Positions 1 through 7,236 of a DNA stretch of 44,284 nt are shown here, in pieces. The notes below the pieces were generated by a model, which was given only the letters and a program-made list of their open reading frames with translations, did not search any database and was not told the DNA's origin. Made by a program: the position numbers and the translations under genes. The stretch is taken from the NCBI GenBank assembly GCA_910575795.1, contig CAJTGE010000042.1:1-44284 (forward strand). The letters are read 5' to 3'. The stretch is from Clostridiaceae bacterium. Its GTDB lineage: Bacteria > Bacillota > Clostridia > Lachnospirales > Lachnospiraceae. Each line of letters starts with the position of its first letter. The stretch's first letter is position 1.

Positions 1-234
1 ATGTCTGGTTTCGACAAAAGGCTTTGGCCCTGTTTTTGCAGGCTTTCCACTTGCTGATTTAGAACCTTTTTTTGCCCTGCCTCTTGTTGGAACAATGTCA
101 CCAGTCTCAGGGTCAATCTTTCCTACACATATGCGTTTTGAACGGGACTGCCGCTTTTCTTTGTCCCAGTAATAAGTTGTGTTATAAGCATATGTAATGC
201 CTGTGCGTTTATCAGTTTGAGTAACTATCGACAT
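1..234 (-). CDS. IS1634-like transposase, N-terminal 78 residues (cut by the window edge)
   Basis: The reading frame enters from the left edge and starts at the ATG whose complement is at 232-234, preceded by a GAGGTGAT ribosome-binding site. The visible part begins MSIVTQTDKRTGITYAY and carries a YYWDKEKRQSRSKR stretch and a KIDPETGDIVPTRGR stretch. These match, from memory, the start of large IS1634/IS4-type DDE transposases common in Lachnospiraceae. The DDE catalytic residues would lie outside the window, so activity cannot be judged. A 10-bp inverted repeat lies directly upstream and overlaps the leader. The far end of the element should fall between 235 and about 396, but no terminal repeat could be fixed. 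Confidence 0.72.
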   Translation of the reverse strand, partial: MSIVTQTDKRTGITYAYNTTYYWDKEKRQSRSKRICVGKIDPETGDIVPTRGRAKKGSKSASGKPAKTGPKPFVETRH

Positions 235-242
235 ACAATCAC

Positions 243-283
243 CTCGTCATGTTTATGTCTCCATCATAAAACATGACGATGAG
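243..283. promoter_or_regulatory. Inverted repeat over the transposase leader
   Basis: CGTCATGTTT at 245-254 pairs perfectly with AAACATGACG at 269-278 around a 14-base loop. One arm touches the ribosome-binding site of the minus-strand transposase (complement of 238-245). Read-through transcripts from outside the element could fold and hide that site, as known for several insertion sequences. That role is inferred. Confidence 0.45.
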
Positions 284-396
284 TTAATCAAGTGCAAAAT
301 GGTGGTTTTGTCAATAAAATTCAGGTGGTTCGGCTAAGTGTGGCGAAAATTCATCGTCACGTTTTCGAGAATCCGGGTTATATATATATCCCCCAT

Positions 397-1344
397 TTAC
401 GAGATAATATAGATAACCGGAATCTCCCCAGGCAGATAATGAAAGTAATAGATCTGTTCATTTTCTATACTCCCAATCCCCGGCGAACACCACACTTTAA
501 GGCATTCTGTGGTATCGCTGAGTACCCCGCAGGCATATCCATTCTGTGAAGACAAAAAATTCGGATATGCATATAAAAAATCCGGATAAGGAAGTTCTGT
601 ATGAAATTCCAAAGCGCTGATTTCCCCATTGACAGCTCCATAGCATTCCTCATCTTGAAGACGCAGATCGGTTTCCATTTCTGCAATTGATCCATATTCC
701 CTGAAATTCGGATAACCTCGAATAATTTCCCTGATTTCCTGTCGGTGAATCTGTTTAAATTCTTCTGTGTAAACGACGATATTCTCCAGCATCCACGGAG
801 TATCCGCATCGGCCCTCGACAGTTTTATCTGAATCGTATAATCTTCATTGCCGCCGCTCCACTGAATACGGTTTCCCTCACATCTCACAGGATTTTCCCA
901 ATATGCAAGAAATTGTTTCCATTCGGATCGTATAATATCCGAGATTTCCGGAGGCAAAAACTGGGCGGCGATATCATCGGAGTGCTTTTGCGCCTGCAGA
1001 TGTATCCCGTCTGTTATGATTTCGTTATTACCGTATACATACATGGCGCTCAATGCAGATACGGAAACCTTATCCAGGCTTTGCAATGTGACAACGCACA
1101 TGGCATCCGGATCATGCTCTAAAAGAATAACCTGTCGGTTGCCATTTTGGAACGTAATGTTCCCTGAATTCCAGTAACATTCCTTTGAGGATGTGAAATC
1201 GTCTACTCGGGCTTGTTCAACAGGAAATGTGTTGTAAGTAACAGAGGTCTTTTCATTACATGAGGACAAAACGCTCAATATACATAGGGATAACAGTATC
1301 CACAGAAGTTGGTATTGCGTAAATCGTTCTTTAACCCAGCGCAC
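397..1344 (-). CDS. Putative lipoprotein of unknown function
   Basis: A 315-residue protein starting at GTG, with AAGGAGG placed 7 bases upstream. The N-terminus has basic residues, a hydrophobic stretch at about residues 12-27 and a lipobox LSSC with Cys29, so it is very probably a lipid-anchored surface protein. The rest is acidic, soluble-looking and mixed alpha/beta, with no motif that I recognise. It lies between the insertion sequence and a small membrane-protein unit in an AT-rich stretch whose codon use differs from the GC-rich core genes further right. It may be an accessory gene. I do not assign a function. Confidence 0.7.
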   Translation of the reverse strand: MRWVKERFTQYQLLWILLSLCILSVLSSCNEKTSVTYNTFPVEQARVDDFTSSKECYWNSGNITFQNGNRQVILLEHDPDAMCVVTLQSLDKVSVSALSAMYVYGNNEIITDGIHLQAQKHSDDIAAQFLPPEISDIIRSEWKQFLAYWENPVRCEGNRIQWSGGNEDYTIQIKLSRADADTPWMLENIVVYTEEFKQIHRQEIREIIRGYPNFREYGSIAEMETDLRLQDEECYGAVNGEISALEFHTELPYPDFLYAYPNFLSSQNGYACGVLSDTTECLKVWCSPGIGSIENEQIYYFHYLPGEIPVIYIIS

Positions 1345-1446
1345 AGGTCGTCCTCCTTGGCCGTAAAATTGAAAGAATGTGCCTTAAAGCATTTTCATTA
1401 GTGATGCTGCTTTACAGTATTTACAGTATTACAAAGCAAATTTTCC

Positions 1447-1475
1447 TTTTCATTTTCAGCAAAATCAGCTATAAT
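1447..1475 (+). promoter_or_regulatory. Predicted sigma-A promoter of the small membrane-protein unit
   Basis: TTTTCA at 1447-1452 and a perfect TATAAT at 1470-1475 are separated by 17 bases. Transcription would start near 1482, about 120 bases before the small ORF. The -35 box is weak (4 of 6). Confidence 0.45.
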
Positions 1476-1520
1476 AATAGAATCAGAGGCAGACAGGCGG
1501 CATACTCCTTGCTTTTGGAA

Positions 1521-1576
1521 GTTACACACCTTTGGGACAGGCTTAATGGCTTAGGCTTGTGCCACAGGTGTGTAAA
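1521..1576 (+). promoter_or_regulatory. Long hairpin in the 5' leader of the small ORF
   Basis: The arm starting GTTACACACC at 1521 pairs with the arm ending GGTGTGTAAAC at 1576 over about 25 positions with a few mismatches. The loop is about 6-8 bases, near 1546. The structure ends 12 bases before the GGGAGGGTGAGG ribosome-binding region at 1587-1598. A hairpin this long in a short leader suggests post-transcriptional control. Confidence 0.5.
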
Positions 1577-1600
1577 CACCAAAGAAGGGAGGGTGAGGAT

Positions 1601-1774
1601 ATGCTTTTTCTCGAAATCCTAAGCTGTGTAGTAAGTATCTTAGCAGGCTTCGTATCATTAGCCAAAGAGTATAAATCTTACATACAGCGTCATAAGGAGC
1701 GGACAGAAAAAGACCCATCAGCTAGCTTGCCGGCATCTGACGGGTCAGAAGATGATTGCATAAGCAATCATTGA
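1601..1774 (+). CDS. Small single-pass membrane protein (57 aa), type I toxin-like layout
   Basis: The ATG at 1601 follows a strong purine-rich ribosome-binding site. Residues 1-20 are hydrophobic (MLFLEILSCVVSILAGFVSL) and are followed by a strongly basic segment (KEYKSYIQRHKER) and a polar tail. This is the architecture of small holin-like or type I toxins, but it is not diagnostic and no known family was recognised. The gene has its own promoter, a long leader hairpin and a strong terminator, so it is a free-standing transcription unit of about 330 bases. An upstream in-frame ATG at 1559 lies inside the hairpin and lacks a good ribosome-binding site. No antisense RNA promoter could be assigned with confidence. 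Confidence 0.55.
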   Translation: MLFLEILSCVVSILAGFVSLAKEYKSYIQRHKERTEKDPSASLPASDGSEDDCISNH

Positions 1775-1782
1775 ATGTCCCA

Positions 1783-1811
1783 GGGTGGCGGTAGTACCGC
1801 CGCCCTTTTTA
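1783..1811 (+). terminator. Rho-independent terminator after the small ORF
   Basis: GGGTGGCGGTA pairs with TACCGCCGCCC (1783-1805; one G-T pair) and is followed by five T. It sits 8 bases after the small ORF's stop codon. It is one of the clearest terminators in the window. Confidence 0.85.
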
Positions 1812-1979
1812 TACCATAATAATATCATGTAGGAGAAACAAAGTCAATAAAAATTTAAAGTTCCTTTTTGGGCTTTCGGATGCCTTGGTTACTGTTCGTT
1901 GTGCCATCCGTTCAAAATTCATGTCGGATGATTATGAACAGTTAAAATCGTGCGTGATCAAGATTATCTTACACTCTAT

Positions 1980-2828
1980 TCAAACTTTTCTGATTGGCAG
2001 CCAAACTTCATATTGCATATTATTGGGGTCGGGATTTAGATAGACCTCTATATCAGGAGCGTTATCAAACTCAAATCCGGATGTTGGAAGCCATTCTGTT
2101 ATGATGCGTTGTTCTAATTCCTGAATTGATACACCTGTACCGGTTCCGCTAAAAATGGCCCATGTACAGGCAGGAACAGTATATTCATCTAAGGAATTGC
2201 CGGTATCAGCGGACGAAGATACAGCTATGAAATATCGCCACTCTTCTTTGTCATTGCAAACACTTACGCCTAAGACGCCCATAGGCTGATTATTCATAAG
2301 CGGCGTAATCTTTTCTAATGTGCCGTTTATAGCTGCATTTTGCCACATTTGCGGTACGGCTGCGAAATTGTTTTCTATTTCCTTATCCAGCGGATGAGAT
2401 ACTCCCACAATGCGAAAGGCCGCTTTTTCTTCAATTCGATAATTCAATTCCTCTACTCCTTTTACGGTTATTTTGAAGCTGATAGGGGGATAAGATTTCA
2501 TAGGCGTTCCTCCTTTTTTTGCCATTGACGGCGCTATGCCATGCACACTTTGAAATGCCCTGTTAAATGCGGTCGGGGAGGAATACCCATATTTCATACC
2601 AATATCAATAATTTTTTCAGTTCCGCTTTGCAGATCGATAGCAGCTAAAGACATTCGCCTGCGGCGGATATATTCTGAAAGTGGAATACCCGCCATATAT
2701 GCAAACATTCTTTGAAAGTGGTACGTAGAGCAGCATGCTATGTGTGCAAGCTCATCATAGCTGATTTTTTCTGCAAGATGTTCCTCGATATAAGAAATTG
2801 TTTTATTTAATTTTTCTATCCATTCCAT
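1980..2828 (-). CDS. AraC-family regulator with GyrI-like effector domain
   Basis: This 282-residue protein starts at ATG behind AAAGGAG. Residues about 8-105 form an AraC-type double helix-turn-helix, recognisable by AHIACCSTYHFQRMF and by the second helix pair around GYSSPTAFNRAFQ. Residues about 115-282 look like the GyrI-like small-molecule-binding domain, with the YxxWLPI ending typical of that fold. Family knowledge: such proteins sense lipophilic or cationic compounds and activate efflux or detoxification genes. No obvious target gene is adjacent; neighbours are the small membrane-protein unit and a methyltransferase. The 205 bases between its stop and the upstream terminator show no gene. 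Confidence 0.88.
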   Translation of the reverse strand: MEWIEKLNKTISYIEEHLAEKISYDELAHIACCSTYHFQRMFAYMAGIPLSEYIRRRRMSLAAIDLQSGTEKIIDIGMKYGYSSPTAFNRAFQSVHGIAPSMAKKGGTPMKSYPPISFKITVKGVEELNYRIEEKAAFRIVGVSHPLDKEIENNFAAVPQMWQNAAINGTLEKITPLMNNQPMGVLGVSVCNDKEEWRYFIAVSSSADTGNSLDEYTVPACTWAIFSGTGTGVSIQELEQRIITEWLPTSGFEFDNAPDIEVYLNPDPNNMQYEVWLPIRKV

Positions 2829-3404
2829 TTTTTACTCCTTTCCAGTGATAATTATACCTCCTTAGGTTGGTTGCTTCCTCTCTTTTCATGCACGTAAAAG
2901 AGAGTAGTAGAAGTCTATATCTGCTTTTTGGTTTGCTTGCATAAATCACGAACGTTTAATGTATATAGTTTACTGTCTTTCATAAAATGTGTACTGCGTT
3001 GACGAAAATCAAAATGTACATTTTTATATAATTTTATACGTATTTAGACAAAAGCGCAACTGTGTAAGCAGGAAATCCCGGCTTCGGACCAAGCTGGTTC
3101 GAGGTGTCAGCGCTGCTTTACTCCTCACATGGAACAGTTTTTCAACATTGTACTTCAGTTCCCCAATTACTGTTTTATCTCAGTCTCCAGAAATTTTCCC
3201 TCCGCAAACAGTTTATCAGGATTTGAGGGATATACAGCCGTCTTCTGATTATATTCATCCTTTGTAAGCGCTGCAAACGCAATGTTCATTTTAAAATACT
3301 GTCCTGCAGACAGGGAATGATTTTATCCGTCGAACCCTGGGCCTTGTTAGCTGTCACGAGGCGAATCCCCGCAGTCAGTCAGGAGAGATTTATAGGAAAT
3401 TCAT
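2829..3404. other. Intergenic stretch, AT-rich, with no convincing intact gene
   Basis: The space between the AraC gene and the methyltransferase promoter has no ORF with both a ribosome-binding site and protein-like composition. A plus-strand frame at 2989-3267 is open but looks non-coding. The only protein-like signal is on the minus strand at 3167-3378 and is listed separately. Confidence 0.5.
3167..3378 (-). pseudogene. Possible gene remnant: two short frames joined by ATGA
   Basis: On the minus strand a 30-residue frame with VTANKAQGSTDKIIP ends in TGA, which overlaps the ATG of a 40-residue frame (3167-3289) beginning MNIAFAALTKDEYNQKT. Both have protein-like composition and no start or ribosome-binding site fitting a complete gene. 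The KAQGST string recalls helicase motifs, but this is too short to name. It is probably the tail of a decayed accessory gene. Confidence 0.2.
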
Positions 3405-3433
3405 TTGTAATTATACTCTCCGTGCAGTATAAT
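3405..3433 (+). promoter_or_regulatory. Predicted promoter of the methyltransferase
   Basis: TTGTAA at 3405-3410 and TATAAT at 3428-3433 are 17 bases apart. The start of transcription would be near 3440, leaving a short leader before the GTG start at 3463. Confidence 0.55.
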
Positions 3434-3462
3434 TAAGATCATATCAGGGAGTGAGGATAAAC

Positions 3463-4667
3463 GTGGTAATTTGTGATGATTGTTTAAATGTAATGAGAAA
3501 AATAGAGGATAATACTGTTGATATGGTATATCTAGATCCTCCCTTTTATTCTCAAAAAATTCAGTGTATGAAGGATTCCGATGGAAATGAATATCGTTTT
3601 TCTGATATTTGGGATACAAGAGGCGAGTATCTTGAATATATGAGAATTCGCATTAAAGAAATAAAAAGAGTTTTAAAAAAACAGGCAGCGTCTTTTTACA
3701 TTGTAATGATTCTGCTTCCCACTATTTGAGAATTATTTTAGATGATGAGTTTGGAGAAAGTAATTTTAGAAGTGAAATTATTTGGGCATATAAAAGATGG
3801 TCTAATGCTAAAAAAGGATTGCTTTCTGGTCATCAGACTATATTTTTTTATTCTAAGACAGACAATTTTAAGTTTAATACGATGTATACGGAATATTCAC
3901 CTACTACCAATGTCGATCAGATTTTGCAGGAGAGGGTGCGGAACAGCGCAGGAAAGGCGAGCTATAAATATGATAAAAAAGGAGATATTGTTATAGCTAA
4001 AGAGAAAAAGGGGGTGCCTTTGTCAGATGTGTGGGAAATTCCCTTCCTGAATCCGAAAGCGAGAGAAAGAACGGGTTATCCGACGCAAAAACCGGTTGAA
4101 TTGCTTGAAAAGATCATTAAAATAAGTACAGATGAGGGAGACTCTGTTTTCGATCCATTTTGTGGAAGCGGAACGACGCTGGTGGCTGCAAAGATATTAA
4201 ATAGAAGATTTACAGGCGTTGATAAAAATTCCAGCGCTGTTGAGTTATGTAACCGGAGATTAGAGGCGCCGGTTAAGAGCGTATCCCGATTGCTGCAGGT
4301 TGGAGCAAACGCATATAAAACGAAAACAGATGAGGAATTAGCAATACTTCATATGCTGGGATGTGATGTGGTACAGAGAAATAAAGGGATCGATGGATTC
4401 CTGAGGAAATTCTATTTAAATGCTCCTGTTGCTGTAAAAATACAAAAACCATATGAAAGTTTTTTTGAGGCGGTTGATTTACTTGACAATGCCGGAAAAA
4501 GAAAGAAATGTAGTTTTACTGTGCTGATTCGGACATCAGAAGGCTTGGTGGACAGTGAGACGCCAATACCGCCGAATATGGTAGTGCTCAACGAACTTAA
4601 TTTCCAGCTAAATTCCAGCTTATTAAAAGTGTCAGATAATTATAGAATGAAGTTCATGCAGGGATAG
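3463..4667 (+). pseudogene. Site-specific DNA methyltransferase, beta class, split by a one-base frameshift in an A7 run
   Basis: The first frame (GTG at 3463, ribosome-binding site GGAGTGAGG at 3447-3455) carries motif IV DPPF at residues 25-28. It runs out of homology after the A7 run at 3675-3681. Reading on in the -1 frame restores the family sequence KTGSVFLHCNDSASHYLR and continues to 4667. Motif I DPFCGSGTT is at about residue 231 of the joined 401-residue protein. Motif IV before motif I is the beta-class order, so it is an N6-adenine or N4-cytosine methylase. The last 100 residues contain GIDG (about 309-312) and VKIQK (about 326), a layout like PD-(D/E)XK nuclease domains attached to some methylases. 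That reading is tentative. The A run could be a dead mutation, a phase-variable tract or a slippery site. No separate restriction gene is visible. Confidence 0.8.
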
Positions 4668-4699
4668 AATAACCGGAGACAAATACGGTAAATATATAA

Positions 4700-4745
4700 A
4701 ATCCCGGAAACGCTTGCAAAATAGGCGTTCCCGGGATTGCTTTAT
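4700..4745 (+). terminator. Terminator-like hairpin after the methyltransferase
   Basis: AATCCCGGAAACGC at 4700-4713 pairs with GCGTTCCCGGGATT (4725-4738) with one mismatch. A short, imperfect T run (GCTTTA) follows. It lies 33 bases after the stop codon. Confidence 0.6.
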
Positions 4746-5159
4746 ACGGTTTGGCTATGAAATTCCTCTGAATATTTGTAAGCAGGAAGCCGCTGCCCAG
4801 AGCGTGTTTGAAAAAACTCTGATAAACCGGAAAAAAATGCCGGGATGAAAGTTGCATTTCAGGAGAAAATCCATATAATAGAGTATAACGAAAGCAGAGG
4901 AAGGTATCACGTTACGGTTCATCCGCCGGACGGAACCCTGTAACAGCATAGCGCATCCGGCCGATGCTTGAAATAGATTCGGAACCCTTCTGATTTTGGA
5001 ACTGCCAGGGAGGCGCCGGTCAGAGAGAGCCCCGAGCGGTAATGGCACATTGCAAGGTGTTGTTACCGTTACATATACATATTCCGGCATGAGAGGAACT
5101 ATTCCAGCATAAAAGGGTACGGATGCCGCCGCCCTGTCATCATAATCGGGAGAACAGAC
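4746..5159. other. Intergenic stretch with a promoter-like site and a small inverted repeat
   Basis: No gene is supported here. TTGCAT at 4852-4857 and TATAAT at 4874-4879 (spacer 16) look like a promoter on the plus strand. Transcription from it would give the GIY-YIG gene a leader of about 270 bases. An inverted repeat at 4911-4944 has outer arms GTTACGGTTC and GAACCCTGTAAC. This short GTAAC/GTTC motif recurs in other intergenic spaces of the window. A long minus-strand open frame crossing this region has no protein-like composition. Confidence 0.4.
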
Positions 5160-5420
5160 ATGAATTATACATATCTTCTGCGCTGTGCGGATTCTACGCT
5201 CTACTGCGGGTGGACAAACCATCTGGCCGAGCGTGTGGAGGCCCACAATGCGGGCAGAGGCGCGAAATACACAAGAGGGCGCAGGCCGGTTTCGCTGGTC
5301 TATTTTGAAGTCTTTGACACAAAGGAAGAGGCCATGCGGCGCGAGGCGGCGATCAAGCGCATGACGAAAAAGGAAAAGGAGGCGCTGGCGGACCGAGGTT
5401 CGGGCAGTGTGAAGGATTAA
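5160..5420 (+). CDS. GIY-YIG domain protein (YhbQ/UPF0213-like)
   Basis: This 86-residue protein is little more than a GIY-YIG nuclease fold. YTYLLRC at residues 3-9 stands in the GIY position and TLYCGWT in the YIG position, followed by the conserved Arg of LAERVEAHN and the RGAKYT stretch typical of the UPF0213 group. The ATG is preceded by GGGAG about 9 bases upstream. Family knowledge: E. coli YhbQ-type proteins are linked to DNA repair or DNA end processing, but the role of most members is unsettled. The metal-exporter gene starts 40 bases after the stop and may be co-transcribed. Confidence 0.85.
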   Translation: MNYTYLLRCADSTLYCGWTNHLAERVEAHNAGRGAKYTRGRRPVSLVYFEVFDTKEEAMRREAAIKRMTKKEKEALADRGSGSVKD

Positions 5421-5460
5421 ATCATGAAAGCGGCGTATGCGCGGGTATGGAGGCGACAGG

Positions 5461-6630
5461 TTGATTACATTACTGGCAAAGTGTTTTATCAAAAACAGCG
5501 GTGATCTGAAAGATCCCGCGGTGCGCAGGCGTTATGGATCGCTCTGCAGCGTGGTGGGGATAGGCTTAAATCTCTGCCTTTTTGCGGGGAAATATCTGAC
5601 GGGCTTTCTGTGCGGTTCTATTGCTATTATGGCAGATGCATTTAATAATTTATCCGATGCGGGATCGTCGCTGATTACCCTGATCGGGTTTAAATTTGCG
5701 GGCATGAAGCCGGATAAGGAGCACCCGTTCGGACATGGGAGGATTGAATACATATCCGGGCTCGCGGTGGCGGCGGTTATTATCCTCATGGGTTTCGAGC
5801 TGGCCAAATCTTCGGTGGGAAAGATTCTGACGCCCTCAGCGGTGGATGCGAGTCCGGCAGCGATCGGCGTTCTGGCTGCTTCTGTGGCGGTGAAGCTGTA
5901 TATGTGCAGTTATAACCGGGCGATCGGGAGACGGATTGATTCAACGGCCATGCGGGCCACGGCGGCGGACAGCTTAAGCGATGCCGCGGCGACGCTGATG
6001 GTGCTGTTTGGCATGCTGATTATGCGCTACACCGGGATATATGTGGACGGCTGGTGCGGCGTGCTGGTGGCGCTGTTTATCTTCTATACCGGATACACCG
6101 CGGCCAGGGACACGCTGAGCCCGCTTTTGGGGCAGCCGCCGAAGCAGGAGCTGATTGATGAGATCTACGCCATCACACTGGCACACAAAAAGATCCTGGG
6201 GATCCATGATCTGGTGGTTCATGACTACGGCCCGGGGCGGCTGATGATTTCCCTGCACGGGGAGGTATCCGGGGACGGAAATATATTTGCGCTTCATGAC
6301 GTGATTGATCAGGCGGAAAAGGAGCTGAAGGAACGGCTGGGCTGCGAGGCCGTGATCCACATGGATCCCATCGAGACAGCCAATGAGGAGTCGGCCGCGA
6401 TCCGGCGCGGGGTGGAAGAGATTGTGAAGCAGATCCACAGCGATATTACGATCCATGATTTCCGTATGACAGCCGGGGAAGACCAGTTGGAGATGGCATT
6501 CGACGCGGTAGCCCCGTATCAGACCGAGCGCTCGGACGAAGAGCTGGCAGAGGAGATCAAACGGCGCGTCAGTGAGAAATGGGAGGGCTGCCGGGCAGAG
6601 GTTTCGATCGATCACGAATACGTGCTTTGA
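5461..6630 (+). CDS. Cation diffusion facilitator (CDF) metal exporter
   Basis: The 389-residue protein is an inner-membrane divalent-metal/proton antiporter. TTG at 5461 is chosen because GGAGG lies 7 bases upstream; an ATG at 5437 has no such site. The CDF pattern is clear: six predicted membrane helices in residues 27-220, ADAFNNLSD in helix 2 (D59, N62/N63, D66), HPFGHGRIEY after helix 2, and DSLSD in helix 5 (about D170-D174). A cytoplasmic domain of about 170 residues follows. The Asn and Asp metal ligands, with no His in helix 2, are closer to the manganese/iron-type branch than to the zinc type, so Mn(II) is the inferred substrate. The C-terminal half is longer than in minimal CDF proteins. 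Confidence 0.88.
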   Translation: MITLLAKCFIKNSGDLKDPAVRRRYGSLCSVVGIGLNLCLFAGKYLTGFLCGSIAIMADAFNNLSDAGSSLITLIGFKFAGMKPDKEHPFGHGRIEYISGLAVAAVIILMGFELAKSSVGKILTPSAVDASPAAIGVLAASVAVKLYMCSYNRAIGRRIDSTAMRATAADSLSDAAATLMVLFGMLIMRYTGIYVDGWCGVLVALFIFYTGYTAARDTLSPLLGQPPKQELIDEIYAITLAHKKILGIHDLVVHDYGPGRLMISLHGEVSGDGNIFALHDVIDQAEKELKERLGCEAVIHMDPIETANEESAAIRRGVEEIVKQIHSDITIHDFRMTAGEDQLEMAFDAVAPYQTERSDEELAEEIKRRVSEKWEGCRAEVSIDHEYVL

Positions 6631-6713
6631 GGCAGCCGCCCGGGCTATCTGAACGGTTAAATACAATACAAGGTTATATACAATACAACAAGATAAAAAA
6701 AGGGGTTAAACCG

Positions 6714-7232
6714 ATGCCTGAAAAAAGAAAATCAGAGCTGACAACGCTCTGTTACATTGAAAAAGACGGATGTTACCTGATGATGCACCGCATTAAGAAA
6801 GAAAAGGATGTCAATCAGGGGAAATGGATCGGCGTGGGGGGCCATTTTGAGCCGGGTGAGAGCCCGGAGGAATGCCTTCTGCGCGAGACAAAGGAGGAAA
6901 CGGGACTTACGCTGACCTCGTGGAAGTTCCGCGGGATCGTGACTTTTATTGCCGAGGGCTGGCCGTCCGAATATATGTGCCTGTTTACAGCGGACGGATT
7001 TACGGGAGAGTTGTCGGAATGCGGGGAAGGCGTGCTGAAATGGGTGAAAAAAGAGGACGTGTTTCAGTTAAACCTCTGGGAGGGCGATCGGATTTTCCAC
7101 AGGCTTTTGCTGGAGCGGGACGATTTCTTTTCCCTGAAGCTTCGCTATGCGGGGGATGAGCTGAAGGAATGTGTTCTGGACGGCGCGGCGGTGGACGCAG
7201 CGGATCCGGCCGGGATATCCGTGAAAGAGTGA
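6714..7232 (+). CDS. Nudix hydrolase (MutT/8-oxo-dGTP diphosphatase type)
   Basis: This 172-residue protein begins at the ATG at 6714 behind AAAAGGGG. The Nudix box runs from Gly43 to Leu65 and matches GX5EX7REUXEEXGU, with E49, R57-E58 and E61-E62; one hydrophobic position is Thr. The preceding GKWIGVGGHFEPGE is typical of MutT-like enzymes that clean oxidised nucleotides such as 8-oxo-dGTP. The last 20 residues are an alanine-rich tail outside the domain. The next gene starts 4 bases after the stop, so the two are translationally close. The substrate is inferred from the family, not from a specific residue. Confidence 0.85.
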   Translation: MPEKRKSELTTLCYIEKDGCYLMMHRIKKEKDVNQGKWIGVGGHFEPGESPEECLLRETKEETGLTLTSWKFRGIVTFIAEGWPSEYMCLFTADGFTGELSECGEGVLKWVKKEDVFQLNLWEGDRIFHRLLLERDDFFSLKLRYAGDELKECVLDGAAVDAADPAGISVKE

Positions 7233-7236
7233 AACG

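Noticed and set aside
1377..1622. 81-residue frame before the small membrane protein
   Set aside because: It starts before the promoter and runs through the leader hairpin; no ribosome-binding site.
2989..3267. 92-residue plus-strand frame
   Set aside because: No ribosome-binding site and no protein-like pattern; the opposite strand has a slightly better signal.
4755..5492. 245-residue open frame on the minus strand
   Set aside because: It has no ribosome-binding site, Arg/Pro/His-rich composition, and covers the clear GIY-YIG gene on the other strand.
5974..6666. 230-residue open frame opposite the CDF exporter
   Set aside because: It is a mirror frame of a well-supported gene and has no family pattern.
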